DNA from: a virus | DNA: 63,134 bases | IMG/VR virus record: IMGVR_UViG_3300044946_000158 | Location: 1-63,134 of that record | Strand: one strand, 5' to 3' | Part shown: in pieces, positions 1-7,294 of the stretch | Numbering within the stretch: the first letter of the stretch is position 1 | Layout: the number at the start of each line of letters is the position of its first letter | Translations under genes and position numbers: made by a program | The notes under the pieces: model-generated | Databases searched by the model: none | The model's input: only the letters and a program-made list of their open reading frames with translations | What the model was told of the DNA's origin: nothing

Positions 1-127
1 TACCCCCAAAAACGGACTTTGAGGAGCGCAAGCGATGACCTTTGAAGAGACGCCGTTTAACAAGTGGTTCAAATCCTATGAGCCGATTAAGTTCTATCCT
101 GGTAGAGAAATAGACGCGCAAGCCGCT
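1..127. repeat. Terminal direct repeat, left copy
   Basis: The first 127 bases are identical to the last 127 (63008-63134). An exact overlap of this odd length at both contig ends is what a de Bruijn assembler leaves when a circular or circularly permuted molecule closes at k=127. I therefore read it as evidence of a complete circular map of 63007 bp rather than as a biological terminal repeat. Confidence 0.95.
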
Positions 128-415
128 TGGGACGCCGCCACCTACGCAGCCTCTTCTCAGGAGCACCCTGTGATGACAGGAGTAAACGAACAAATTATGG
201 TTTGCCAGTGCCATGCTTGCACGCAGGCCCGTCTGTCCCAATTGGAACGTGCCGCACTAGTAGAAAAGGCCTACGCAGCCAACGTGGCCGCGGGAGACGC
301 CAGCAACGAAGCCGAGAAGGATGCTAGGCGCAAGGAGGCCAGTGCCGCCAACCCTGATGGGGAATCGTATGCCAATGAGATTGAGAGCGCATTTGGACTA
401 AAGGAGCCCCAATGA
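35..415 (+). CDS. Small conserved phage protein, function unknown
   Basis: A 126-aa ORF starting at ATG 35 behind a GAGGAG Shine-Dalgarno (SD). It opens MTFEETPFNKWFKSY, followed by an Ala/Glu-rich helical body with a Cys cluster (CQCHAC) near residue 57. The acidic-aromatic N-terminus resembles many small early proteins of tailed phages, but I recognise no specific family. The start overlaps the stop of the preceding gene across the circular junction (63045). It overlaps the next gene by 4 bp (ATGA), so it belongs to the early plus-strand operon. Confidence 0.7.
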   Translation: MTFEETPFNKWFKSYEPIKFYPGREIDAQAAWDAATYAASSQEHPVMTGVNEQIMVCQCHACTQARLSQLERAALVEKAYAANVAAGDASNEAEKDARRKEASAANPDGESYANEIESAFGLKEPQ

Positions 416-795
416 TTTTCGGAACCGTGCTATTCCTGTTCGTGGTCTTCGTGTTTAGCTTGGAAGTAGGACTTGGATTGGACCGTAATAGCTACTCCGC
501 CAAGTTCCAGGCCAGAATGAATGCGGTGGACGAGCGAACCTTCAACATCGTGAGCCAGCTCGGACACGCTGCGGGAGGTCTCGCGTGCGCGTGGGGCTCG
601 TACATGTTCTGGGGCCAGCACGGCGCGCTCTGGTCCATGCTGGTACTAGCGACCCTCGTAGGCATCAAAGAGTGGTGGTGGGATAATAAGTACGAATCCG
701 CCGAGGTCCGCGGCAGCAACCTGCTGGACTGGTCCATGTGGATGGCCGGCAGCGCGGTGGCCAACCTCGCGGTGTGGTTGCGTCTGAAATATTAG
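412..795 (+). CDS. Predicted multi-pass membrane protein
   Basis: A 127-aa protein with about three hydrophobic segments: residues 2-22 (IFGTVLFLFVVFVFS), roughly 52-85, and 105-124. Trp-rich stretches (KEWWWDN) lie between them. The start ATG overlaps the stop of the upstream gene (ATGA). No family was recognised. An inner-membrane location is inferred. A holin-like role cannot be excluded but has no positive support, because the gene lies in the early arm far from the endolysin. Confidence 0.7.
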   Translation: MIFGTVLFLFVVFVFSLEVGLGLDRNSYSAKFQARMNAVDERTFNIVSQLGHAAGGLACAWGSYMFWGQHGALWSMLVLATLVGIKEWWWDNKYESAEVRGSNLLDWSMWMAGSAVANLAVWLRLKY

Positions 796-815
796 TACCA
801 GCGTGTGATTGACGC

Positions 816-844
816 TTGACATACCGCGTGTTCGGGTGTACTGT
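816..844 (+). promoter_or_regulatory. Candidate sigma70-like promoter
   Basis: An exact TTGACA (816-821) is followed after 17 bases by TACTGT (839-844, a weak -10). It sits in the only gap between the 795 stop and the zinc-ribbon gene at 864. It would place transcription start near 851 and argues against a TTG start at 816 for that gene. Confidence 0.45.
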
Positions 845-863
845 CACGCGGCTGGATACAACG

Positions 864-1052
864 ATGGATACAACTAAAAACGGTGGACGACCTCGGCGGG
901 TGCGTTGCAAGCGCTGCGGATATTCTTGGATACCCACTAAATTTGGCTCGCCACCATTGCGATGCGCTAAGTGCCGGACGCCATACTGGTGGAAACGGAA
1001 GACCCGCCCCGCGAGTGGGCACGATCACGAGGAGGTACGAGCCAATGGCTAG
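864..1052 (+). CDS. Small zinc-ribbon protein
   Basis: A 62-aa basic protein with a four-cysteine zinc ribbon: CKRCGYSW at about residue 15 and CAKCRTPYW at about 34. I chose ATG 864 because an in-frame TTG at 816 lies inside the candidate promoter. Its 3' end overlaps the ATPase gene start by 8 bp. The same ribbon pattern occurs in the protein at 51276-51845 on the other strand. A nucleic-acid-binding or transcription-accessory role is inference only. Confidence 0.7.
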   Translation: MDTTKNGGRPRRVRCKRCGYSWIPTKFGSPPLRCAKCRTPYWWKRKTRPASGHDHEEVRANG

Positions 1053-2082
1053 AAGTGGATGTCTGTACGGGGGAACTGGAAGTAGAAAAACGACTCAACT
1101 CAAGTACCTCGCCCACTACATCGCCAAGACGACCGGTAAGTCGATGCTCCTGCTCTCGTGCGACGGTGGCGGCTGGGCTCCGTGTCAGCCCGAAGTAGAC
1201 GCCGGGATGATCCTGCCGTATCGCGTCGAGACCTCGACCATTCCGCTCGCCATCCTACGTAACATCTCGCGTGGCTACTGGCCGAAGGACGCAAGCGAAA
1301 CGCGGCCGAGCAAGATCAACCTCCTCCCGATCGACTGGACCCAAGTCGGCGGCGTGGCGGTGGAAGGCTGGACCTCCATCTCGCAGGTGGTGATGCGCTA
1401 TCTCCCGGACGCCGGCATCTCGGTCGGCGGCGAGGAACGCAACAAGCTCGGCGGGTTCTCGCAGGACATGTACGTCGAGGGCGAAATCAAGCGCTCGGAA
1501 TTCCGCAGCAACACGCGCGGCGATTACGGCTTCGTGCAGAATTTCCTCTACGGCCTAGTGATGAACTTCGGCGCATTACCGTGTGCATACGTGTGTCACA
1601 CCGCGCTGGAGTCCAAGACCGAGGACGACGACCGCTCGACCACCTTCGGCCCCGCGATATCCGGCAAGAAAGCGACCGCACAATGCGGCGCGTGGGTAGG
1701 CGACCTCATCCACGCGCAGGATTATTCGCAGCCGCGCACCGTGCGCGTCCCAGACCCGGCGGACGCGACCAAAACGGTGGACCAGGTCATTATGGACATG
1801 ACCGTGCGCTTTCATTACAAGAAGCATCCCGACCCGGCTACCGGCGTGCCATTCCCGGCTAAGCCTCGCGTTACGCCGGAGCAGATGGCCGCGCTGGAGA
1901 AACGATTCCCAGGGGGATACTTTGAGCCCACGTCGGACGGCCAGAACACGTTCGCCACGTATCTAGAAGAGGTGGACCGCCTCAGTGCATCACAGGGCGA
2001 TACTTTGAAAGGCTGGCGCGAGAAGATGGATTCCAAGCTGGGCCGAGGCCCGGTAGTGGTGGCGAAGGAGGCAGCGAAATGA
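1045..2082 (+). CDS. Sak4-like RecA-fold phage ATPase
   Basis: A 345-aa P-loop ATPase starting at ATG 1045 behind GGAGGT (1031). An upstream in-frame extension to 883 has no SD and overlaps the zinc-ribbon gene. The Walker A-like loop YGGTGSRKTTQ lies at residues 8-18, with Arg where GxxxxGK[ST] has its last Gly. A beta strand VGGVAVEGW (Glu in the Walker B position) and a sensor-like strand CAYVCHTALESK follow. Sak4 proteins are RecA/RadA-core ATPases that work with phage SSBs in single-strand annealing and recombination. The SSB-like gene at 2459 fits that pairing. Family assignment is by motif only. Confidence 0.65.
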   Translation: MARSGCLYGGTGSRKTTQLKYLAHYIAKTTGKSMLLLSCDGGGWAPCQPEVDAGMILPYRVETSTIPLAILRNISRGYWPKDASETRPSKINLLPIDWTQVGGVAVEGWTSISQVVMRYLPDAGISVGGEERNKLGGFSQDMYVEGEIKRSEFRSNTRGDYGFVQNFLYGLVMNFGALPCAYVCHTALESKTEDDDRSTTFGPAISGKKATAQCGAWVGDLIHAQDYSQPRTVRVPDPADATKTVDQVIMDMTVRFHYKKHPDPATGVPFPAKPRVTPEQMAALEKRFPGGYFEPTSDGQNTFATYLEEVDRLSASQGDTLKGWREKMDSKLGRGPVVVAKEAAK

Positions 2083-2459
2083 GGTTGAGTGACGCAATTG
2101 CAACCGGAAGAGTGCTGATTAAGGATTTGAAGCCTGCGACGCTGAAGGGTTGCGTAATTGGAATGGCCTGCATGGGTGTAGGAACCGAGGCTTTGCTTAA
2201 AGCCGTGCAGATAGAAAGTTACTACGAAATTTATCACTACTGGCCTTGGTTACGAAATGCAACTCTTAGCCCAGTAGACGGTGGCGTACATGATGGGATG
2301 GAAGTAATTTACTCAATTTTTGACTTCCATGTGATGCGTAAAGGTGATTGGACCCTCGACCAACTCATCGACTGGGTCCGCAGCGTCGAGCCCGCCGAGC
2401 GCGAAGTCATCAATATTTCCATAGCATCACCTAATCTAAAAGAGGAGGCAATCAGATAA
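2079..2459 (+). CDS. Conserved phage hypothetical protein
   Basis: A 126-aa protein opening MRLSDAIATGRVLIKDLKP, with a Cys/Gly-rich segment (GCVIGMACMGVG) and an acidic helical C-terminus (LDQLIDWVRSVEPAE). Phages often carry proteins with this 'LSDAI...G' N-terminus followed by an ALGAA-like helix, but no function is known to me. It overlaps the ATPase by ATGA and the next gene by TAATG, so it is probably co-translated. Base composition is visibly AT-richer than its neighbours. Confidence 0.65.
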   Translation: MRLSDAIATGRVLIKDLKPATLKGCVIGMACMGVGTEALLKAVQIESYYEIYHYWPWLRNATLSPVDGGVHDGMEVIYSIFDFHVMRKGDWTLDQLIDWVRSVEPAEREVINISIASPNLKEEAIR

Positions 2460-3196
2460 TGGCTACACCATTCGGAAGTCCCATTCAAGATGAACCGGAA
2501 CACCACGATGACCCGCAGCAGCAACTGGACGCGGAGGTCGCGGATCTCGATCCCAACGACCCGCGCCTCACCTCGGAAGCGTTAGACGTTAACCCCGAGG
2601 GCGACGCTTACGCCCGCCAGCCCCTGCCGCCGGACGCCAAGTATCGCGCCAAGCTGAAGCTGCTGAAGGTGAAAGACGCCACCGGAGCGGAGCACGATTT
2701 CCTGCCGAAGATGCACAAGAAATCGGGTACCGCCTACGCGTTTACCAGCATCGTCGCGACCATCGAGGATGCGAGCGGCAAATATGACGGGGTACCCGTG
2801 TACGACTCGTGGGTCGGCACCTTCATGAACAAGGACAAGTCCCACAAGGTCGGCACCATCATCCGGCTGCTGAAAGACCCGGCTGGCCAGCCGTGGGTCA
2901 AGCCCGGCGAGCGCCTGAATCACAAGCAGTGGATGGAGCGATTTGTGAAGGTCCTCGCGGGCGAGCCGGAGGTCGGGATTGAAACGCAGTGGGAGTGGTC
3001 CTGCCAGGCCTGTGGCAAGGCGGCTAAGGATAAGAACGAGGCCTATCCGAAGTCGATCACCGGCATGCATCGCTTCCCGCCGCTGCGAGGCGGGGGATTC
3101 GACCCGGAGATGCGCTGTGCCGTCAACCCGGCGCATGGATTCTCGCGTGCGCGGGTGCGCATGTCGCGCGTATTACCCTTGTCCGAGGTCAAGTAA
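2459..3196 (+). CDS. Putative single-stranded DNA-binding protein
   Basis: A 245-aa protein with an acidic, disordered N-terminus (residues 1-50), a beta-rich central core (about 55-165), and a CQAC...C cysteine set near residue 182 that may bind zinc. Position directly after a Sak4-like ATPase is where many phages keep their SSB, and the central region is compatible with an OB-fold. I see no diagnostic SSB motif, so this is a context-based inference. An acidic C-terminal tail typical of SSBs is absent. The acidic stretch is N-terminal. Confidence 0.4.
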   Translation: MATPFGSPIQDEPEHHDDPQQQLDAEVADLDPNDPRLTSEALDVNPEGDAYARQPLPPDAKYRAKLKLLKVKDATGAEHDFLPKMHKKSGTAYAFTSIVATIEDASGKYDGVPVYDSWVGTFMNKDKSHKVGTIIRLLKDPAGQPWVKPGERLNHKQWMERFVKVLAGEPEVGIETQWEWSCQACGKAAKDKNEAYPKSITGMHRFPPLRGGGFDPEMRCAVNPAHGFSRARVRMSRVLPLSEVK

Positions 3197-3206
3197 GCGC
3201 AACAGG

Positions 3207-3295
3207 ATTCCGCTGATCCCATAGCAGCGGGATAAGCTGGCATCGCTCGCACAGAGACCCCACGTCTCTGGCGGGGACAGCGGTGCCAGCGGAAT
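3207..3295 (+). ncRNA. Multibranched structured RNA candidate
   Basis: The 108-base gap before the next gene folds almost entirely by complementarity. P1 pairs 3207-3213 with 3289-3295 (7 bp). P2 is a side hairpin ATCCC (3216-3220) with GGGAT (3229-3233). P3 pairs 3238-3247 with 3279-3288 (10 bp, one G-U). P4 is CAGAGAC (3252-3258) with GTCTCTG (3264-3270), loop 5. P1 ends about 6 bases before the AGGA that would serve as SD for the gene at 3317. A cis-acting 5' UTR element or a small RNA both fit. I match it to no known class. Confidence 0.6.
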
Positions 3296-3316
3296 TTCTC
3301 TAGGATGGACGATGCA

Positions 3317-4186
3317 ATGAGTCTGAAGAATCTAAAATACGTCGGCTACACGGAGGTCGCGAAGCCTGAGAATGATGGGTGGCGTTGCGACCCGGTGGAG
3401 GATGCCGTGCGTGCGTATCGTGAAGGCACCGCGCTCGCACCGGACCCGATGTTCTCGGATATGATTAAGCGGGGGATGGTGTGGGTACCCGCGCGCATGC
3501 AGGAGTTCTTTGGCGTGGATTTCGCGTACTCGACCATCACGAATGCTTTCCTAGAGTCATCGTCAATGTGGGCTCGGATTCATGGCATAACCGCTCCCGA
3601 ACCCGAGCCGGAACCGCCTCCGCCGCTTGAGCCGGAGTTCGAAGTGAACATGGTGGAGGCGCTGGTCGGCTGGAAAGCGTGGACCATCGACAAGGGGCAT
3701 CTGTTCAGCGTTAGCGTATCCAGTGCGCGATGGCTGCCGGACCAGCCGCTGGTGGCCCATTGCGCCGTAAGGCATACGTATCCTACGCATCCTAAGCACG
3801 CCGAGTGTCCCATCGAGAACTGCTCCTGCGGCATCTACGGAGCCGCCACCCGCGAGTCCGCCGAAGAGTACATCGACCAGGCCGAAGAGTTCGTGGGCCT
3901 CGTGTATGGTTGGGGCCGCTACGTTCGCAGCGACAAGGGCTGGCGTGCGCAGTATGCCTATCCGAAGGCTTTTTACTTGTCTGCGGACCAAGAGTCGCTC
4001 GTCGCTGCTCTCAAGCCCTTTCACGTGCCCATTCACATCGAGCAGCCTGTGCTCGCCTATTCCCCCGAGGAGGACGGTTATGAACATCGGAACGACGAAG
4101 CGGATTGGTATAGCGGAGCCTGTGAAGTCCCCGTTGCCAGCGAAGATTCCAACGACGCAAAAGACGCCAGCGACACGGAAGATTGA
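3317..4186 (+). CDS. Conserved phage hypothetical protein with Cys cluster
   Basis: A 289-aa protein. ATG 3317 is preferred because AGGA (3302-3305) is suitably spaced. An in-frame ATG at 3305 overlaps that SD. The N-terminal part (to about 90) ends in a Pro/Glu linker (PEPEPEPPPPLEPE). The C-terminal domain begins VGWKAWTIDKGHLFSV and contains HAECPIENCSCGIYGA and a GLVYGWGRYV segment. This second domain resembles a widespread phage/bacterial family of unknown function combining 'GW+aW' with 'C.CGIYA'. It lies downstream of the structured RNA. Confidence 0.65.
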   Translation: MSLKNLKYVGYTEVAKPENDGWRCDPVEDAVRAYREGTALAPDPMFSDMIKRGMVWVPARMQEFFGVDFAYSTITNAFLESSSMWARIHGITAPEPEPEPPPPLEPEFEVNMVEALVGWKAWTIDKGHLFSVSVSSARWLPDQPLVAHCAVRHTYPTHPKHAECPIENCSCGIYGAATRESAEEYIDQAEEFVGLVYGWGRYVRSDKGWRAQYAYPKAFYLSADQESLVAALKPFHVPIHIEQPVLAYSPEEDGYEHRNDEADWYSGACEVPVASEDSNDAKDASDTED

Positions 4187-4236
4187 AAAGGTACCCGCAC
4201 GAGTTTGAGCAGTTCAAATCGCAATGAGGAGGCATC

Positions 4237-4506
4237 ATGAGCAGCACCACCAGCACCAGCCGTGGCAGCAAACTATCCCGCAGCATCCAGTTCTTCCGCG
4301 AGGCCAGCTACGATGAGGCCCGCGTGGCGCATATACTGGTCAATGAAATCATGGCCGAGCGCACTCGGCGACAGGGGGACAAGGAGGCTAAGACGCCCGC
4401 GCCTAGAGCGGTACGAGCCCGGAAGCCGAAAGTTGCGGTCGCGGCTGCGAAGCCCTTGGACCCGGCCAGTGACTTCGCGGCGAGTGAGTCGCTGGCGAAC
4501 GCTTAG
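4237..4506 (+). CDS. Small basic hypothetical protein
   Basis: An 89-aa protein with a clear GAGGAGG SD before ATG 4237. It has a Ser-rich start, a helical segment (SYDEARVAHILVNEIMAERTRRQ) and an Ala/Lys/Pro-rich basic tail. Such tails often contact nucleic acid, but no domain is recognisable. It is followed four bases later by the next start, consistent with one operon. Confidence 0.65.
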   Translation: MSSTTSTSRGSKLSRSIQFFREASYDEARVAHILVNEIMAERTRRQGDKEAKTPAPRAVRARKPKVAVAAAKPLDPASDFAASESLANA

Positions 4507-4509
4507 CCA

Positions 4510-4959
4510 ATGGCGAATATACCGGATGGGCGTACGCCTTTCGACTTTCCTGCGTCCTACGAAACCTTCGACGCCGAGAAAGTGAGTCTGTACGTTCAGG
4601 CTGCTGTGAGCCAGGATTACGCGGGCCTTGGAAGCACCTTGAAGTTCAGGTCATTGTTGCAGGCTCACGTGGACAATATGGTCATGCAGATTACTGGCTG
4701 GTGCGCAGCTGGTCGGATTCCCAGTAACACAGTGACAGAGACCGTGGAGTATCCCGATGGCCCGTGGCAGGCCCTATGGGAAGTGTACGCACCGGAATGG
4801 TGCAAGAGCCGCTGGCCCACGAAGATGAAGTCCCATCATATAGACAAGGTAACTAATCACTATTTCGTGTGTCCCCACCTGCCTTTTCCTGACAGCGACA
4901 GGGACACGCATATACGATTCATGATGACGGCTCGCGGGTCAGCTAACAGGCCGTGGTGA
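4510..4959 (+). CDS. Hypothetical protein
   Basis: A 149-aa protein with no recognised family. Mixed alpha/beta composition with several Trp and Cys residues (GPWQALWEVYAPEWCKSRWP). Start ATG 4510 lies just after the 4506 stop, with no strong SD, so translation may be coupled to the upstream gene. Confidence 0.6.
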   Translation: MANIPDGRTPFDFPASYETFDAEKVSLYVQAAVSQDYAGLGSTLKFRSLLQAHVDNMVMQITGWCAAGRIPSNTVTETVEYPDGPWQALWEVYAPEWCKSRWPTKMKSHHIDKVTNHYFVCPHLPFPDSDRDTHIRFMMTARGSANRPW

Positions 4960-4976
4960 TATGGGAGGAGGCGGGG

Positions 4977-5111
4977 ATGGATAACTACAACTGGACGTTC
5001 TTAAGTAGGGTAGGAGAAGAACCGTGGAATGTTCTTAGTCCATTTATCCAAAGGTACTACGGAGAGATTGTTGCTGGGGCGATTGAGGCTTGGCTGGTGG
5101 TGATGGGATGA
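4977..5111 (+). CDS. 44-aa small protein
   Basis: ATG 4977 follows GGAGGAGGCGGGG (4964-4976) and opens a 44-codon frame, MDNYNWTFLSRVGEEPW then a hydrophobic C-terminus ending AWLVVMG. The stop overlaps the helicase start (ATGA at 5108), the arrangement used by most neighbouring gene pairs. This supports it as a real gene. The C-terminal 20 residues could be membrane-associated. No function can be assigned. Confidence 0.55.
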   Translation: MDNYNWTFLSRVGEEPWNVLSPFIQRYYGEIVAGAIEAWLVVMG

Positions 5112-6445
5112 TACCGGAGCCCGACCAATTCGCCGCGCTGGACGCTCTGGTGGAAGACGACGCCGGAGAGACTCAGGCCGTTTCGTGCCATTTCATCAGC
5201 GGCAAAGCCGGGACCGGAAAAACGTTCAGCGTGGTGAAACGTTGCGCCGATGAGCCCGGCTGGGGCGTGCTATCCGCAACTACCGGCATCGCTTCGATTA
5301 ATCTCGGCAGCATTACGCTAAACAGTTTACTAAAGTACTTCAACACGGACAGTCTGCGCGATTCACTTCTCTCAGGGGCCTTGTCACGCATCATCCACCA
5401 GAAGTTGCAGCACGTGCGCAATATCGTAATCGACGAATTCAGCATGATGTCCGGTACGCAACTCGATTACCTGTATCGTGGAGTGGAAGCCGCGAACCGC
5501 TACACGTCGCGTCAAGGTAATCCACTTGGCATTGTGGGCGTCGGCGATTTCGGGCAACTTTGTCCTGTAAAGGAACCGTGGGCATTCGAAGCCCAGTGCT
5601 GGCTGCAGTTCGCCCGGAACACCACGCGTCTCGACAAGGTCTGGCGTCAGGACGGCGGCCCGTTTCTCGACGCGCTGAACCTCGTGCGCGAAGGCCACGG
5701 CGCGGACGCCGCCGATGTGTTGGACGCGGCAGGCATCACCTGGCACACCGCGCGCCACACCGATTTCGACGGCACCACCATCGTCCCGGTGAACTCGCTC
5801 GTGTCGACGCACAACGACGTGGCGCTGGACAGGGTGCCCGGCCCGCGATTCACGGTGACCTCCCGCCGCTGGGGGATGCAGCGCCGCGAGTGGGGCGAAA
5901 ATGTCAGGACGCACGAGTGGGGCATACCACCGCGCGCCGAGTTCAAGATTGGTGCCTATGTGATGATCCTCACGAATGACACGCCGCATTTCTCATATGT
6001 AAACGGCGATTGCGGGCATATTCGCGAGCACAACGATTACGGCTCTACCATCGAACTGGTGCGCAACGGCGAGGTCGTGTCGGTCCCGCGTCTGGTGCGC
6101 TCGGTCCCCGCCGACCGTCCCGACGATTACCCCCACGGCGGCCCCCGGCTCGATGACCGCGATTTCGTAGGACATCCGTTCGTGTCGACCAAGGGGAAGT
6201 ACATCGCGGGGCAGATTGAGTACGCACCGCTGCGGTTAGCGTATGCGTCGTCTTGTCATAAAAGCCAAGGGCTGTCTCTTGATCGGGCGCAGGTAGATAT
6301 ACGACATTCATTTTTCGGGTCGCCGGCCATGCTCTACGTCGCAATTTCCAGATGCCGCTCGCTCGCGGGTCTGCGTCTAGTGGGCTCGCGGGATAAATTT
6401 ATTCAACAATGTAAGGTAGATGAAAGGACGCGACCATGGCTCTGA
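5108..6445 (+). CDS. PIF1/RecD-like superfamily 1B DNA helicase
   Basis: A 445-aa helicase. Walker A GKAGTGKT lies at residues 32-39, Walker B IDEFSMMSG near 107, motif III GDFGQLCPV near 146, motif V-like SSCHKSQGLSLD near 380, and motif VI YVAISRCRS near 410. This order and the 'HKSQG' and 'VAISR' signatures are those of PIF1/RecD2-type helicases, which unwind DNA 5'-3'. In this phage it probably serves replication or recombination alongside the Sak4-like ATPase and polymerase. Start ATG 5108 overlaps the small upstream gene. A TTG at 5090 is in frame but less likely. Confidence 0.85.
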   Translation: MIPEPDQFAALDALVEDDAGETQAVSCHFISGKAGTGKTFSVVKRCADEPGWGVLSATTGIASINLGSITLNSLLKYFNTDSLRDSLLSGALSRIIHQKLQHVRNIVIDEFSMMSGTQLDYLYRGVEAANRYTSRQGNPLGIVGVGDFGQLCPVKEPWAFEAQCWLQFARNTTRLDKVWRQDGGPFLDALNLVREGHGADAADVLDAAGITWHTARHTDFDGTTIVPVNSLVSTHNDVALDRVPGPRFTVTSRRWGMQRREWGENVRTHEWGIPPRAEFKIGAYVMILTNDTPHFSYVNGDCGHIREHNDYGSTIELVRNGEVVSVPRLVRSVPADRPDDYPHGGPRLDDRDFVGHPFVSTKGKYIAGQIEYAPLRLAYASSCHKSQGLSLDRAQVDIRHSFFGSPAMLYVAISRCRSLAGLRLVGSRDKFIQQCKVDERTRPWL

Positions 6446-6810
6446 GACTAACGTGGGACCTCATCATAATCCGCTGGCTGCTGATGTTCGTGGGAATCGC
6501 GACGATAATAATATGGCTGGTGTCGGCGCACGCGCAGGACAAGCCCCCCGCCGCGCCGACGCTCACCCCCACCGAGGTCCAATCGCTTCGCCTGCAGGTC
6601 CGCCAGAAGGACGCAGTAATAGCTAAACAGGCTCTCGACAGCGCGCAGGCCAAGTTCCAGCAGGCGCTCGCGGATCTCAACGCCGAGGCCGAACGTGTCA
6701 AGACCGAAAATAAGTGGGATAAAAGTGTGGCCTTTGACATGAACGACCTCCATTTTACCGCCGTGGCTAAGGAGCCTGCGAAGGATAAGGCGGCGGCGGT
6801 GAAGCCATGA
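6436..6810 (+). CDS. Exported or membrane-anchored coiled-coil protein (spanin-like candidate)
   Basis: A 124-aa protein. Residues 12-32 form one hydrophobic segment ending in a possible signal-peptidase site (VSAHAQ). A Pro-rich linker and a predicted coiled coil (about residues 45-95, SLRLQVRQKDAVIAKQALDS onwards) follow, then an Ala/Lys tail. A single N-terminal membrane anchor followed by a periplasmic coiled coil is the architecture of inner-membrane spanins, but no partner outer-membrane lipoprotein is adjacent. It overlaps the 3' end of the helicase by 10 bp. Confidence 0.6.
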   Translation: MALRLTWDLIIIRWLLMFVGIATIIIWLVSAHAQDKPPAAPTLTPTEVQSLRLQVRQKDAVIAKQALDSAQAKFQQALADLNAEAERVKTENKWDKSVAFDMNDLHFTAVAKEPAKDKAAAVKP

Positions 6811-7022
6811 GCGGCCAGTGGCCCAGCGACAACCCTCCGGTCATCCAGACGCCCAACGGCCCGGTCACCGAATGGTGTCGTAAGCAGGCCGCCTGGAATC
6901 AGCGCGACAACCCTGCCTTGCGCGAGCAGATCATCGCCATGATCGCCATCGAATTGCACCTCGGGTATGAGGACGCGCTACGGGAGCACAAGCGGCGATT
7001 TCCTGAAAGTTGGTCACTATGA
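6807..7022 (+). CDS. Small hypothetical protein
   Basis: A 71-aa soluble protein opening MSGQWPSDNPPVIQTPNG, with a C-terminal helix (LREQIIAMIAIELHLGYEDA). Both ends overlap neighbouring genes by ATGA, so it is embedded in the polymerase operon. No family recognised. Confidence 0.6.
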   Translation: MSGQWPSDNPPVIQTPNGPVTEWCRKQAAWNQRDNPALREQIIAMIAIELHLGYEDALREHKRRFPESWSL

Positions 7023-7294
7023 GAGACGCAATCGGCAACAAACTCCACGAAGGCGCACTCCTGTGGATGCAGCAATGGGGCTGCATCGCCAAGGTCACGC
7101 GATTACACGAAGGCGGCCTGTCGGTTGTCTCCGGCAACTCGCGGGAGGTCTCGCCGGCGGTCATCACTGTGGAGATTCAGATTCCCATCTCCATCGAGCC
7201 GGGCAAGGCGGGGCAGGAACCGTTGCTCAATGGAATCCTGTGCGTGCGCGATCCGCAGAGCGAGCGGGTGCTAGAGAGTGTCGTCAAGCAATGA
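7019..7294 (+). CDS. Small hypothetical protein upstream of the polymerase
   Basis: A 91-aa protein starting at ATG 7019, which overlaps the previous stop (ATGA). The upstream in-frame GTG at 7010 is less likely. Predicted mostly beta (GALLWMQQWGCIAKVTRLHE and following strands). It ends overlapping the polymerase start at 7291. Phage replication operons often hold such small beta proteins, but no function is known to me. Confidence 0.6.
   Translation: MRDAIGNKLHEGALLWMQQWGCIAKVTRLHEGGLSVVSGNSREVSPAVITVEIQIPISIEPGKAGQEPLLNGILCVRDPQSERVLESVVKQ

Noticed and set aside
2582-3136. 184-codon minus-strand frame
   Set aside because: Shadow of the SSB-like gene on the opposite strand, no start signal or domain.
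3207-3295. tRNA or intrinsic terminator reading of the structured gap
   Set aside because: No TpsiC loop, anticodon arm or CCA end. The stem is followed by TTTCTCTAGG rather than a T-run and an SD follows at once.
4205-4225. T-loop-like GTTCAAATC, possible tRNA
   Set aside because: No acceptor, D or anticodon stems can be built around it. No tRNA was found in the window.
5384-5989. 201-codon minus-strand frame
   Set aside because: Antisense to the helicase motifs, which are unmistakable in the plus frame.
6967-7290. N-terminal extension of the polymerase
   Set aside because: Overlaps two small genes with proper ATGA junctions. The UDG domain begins just after ATG 7291.
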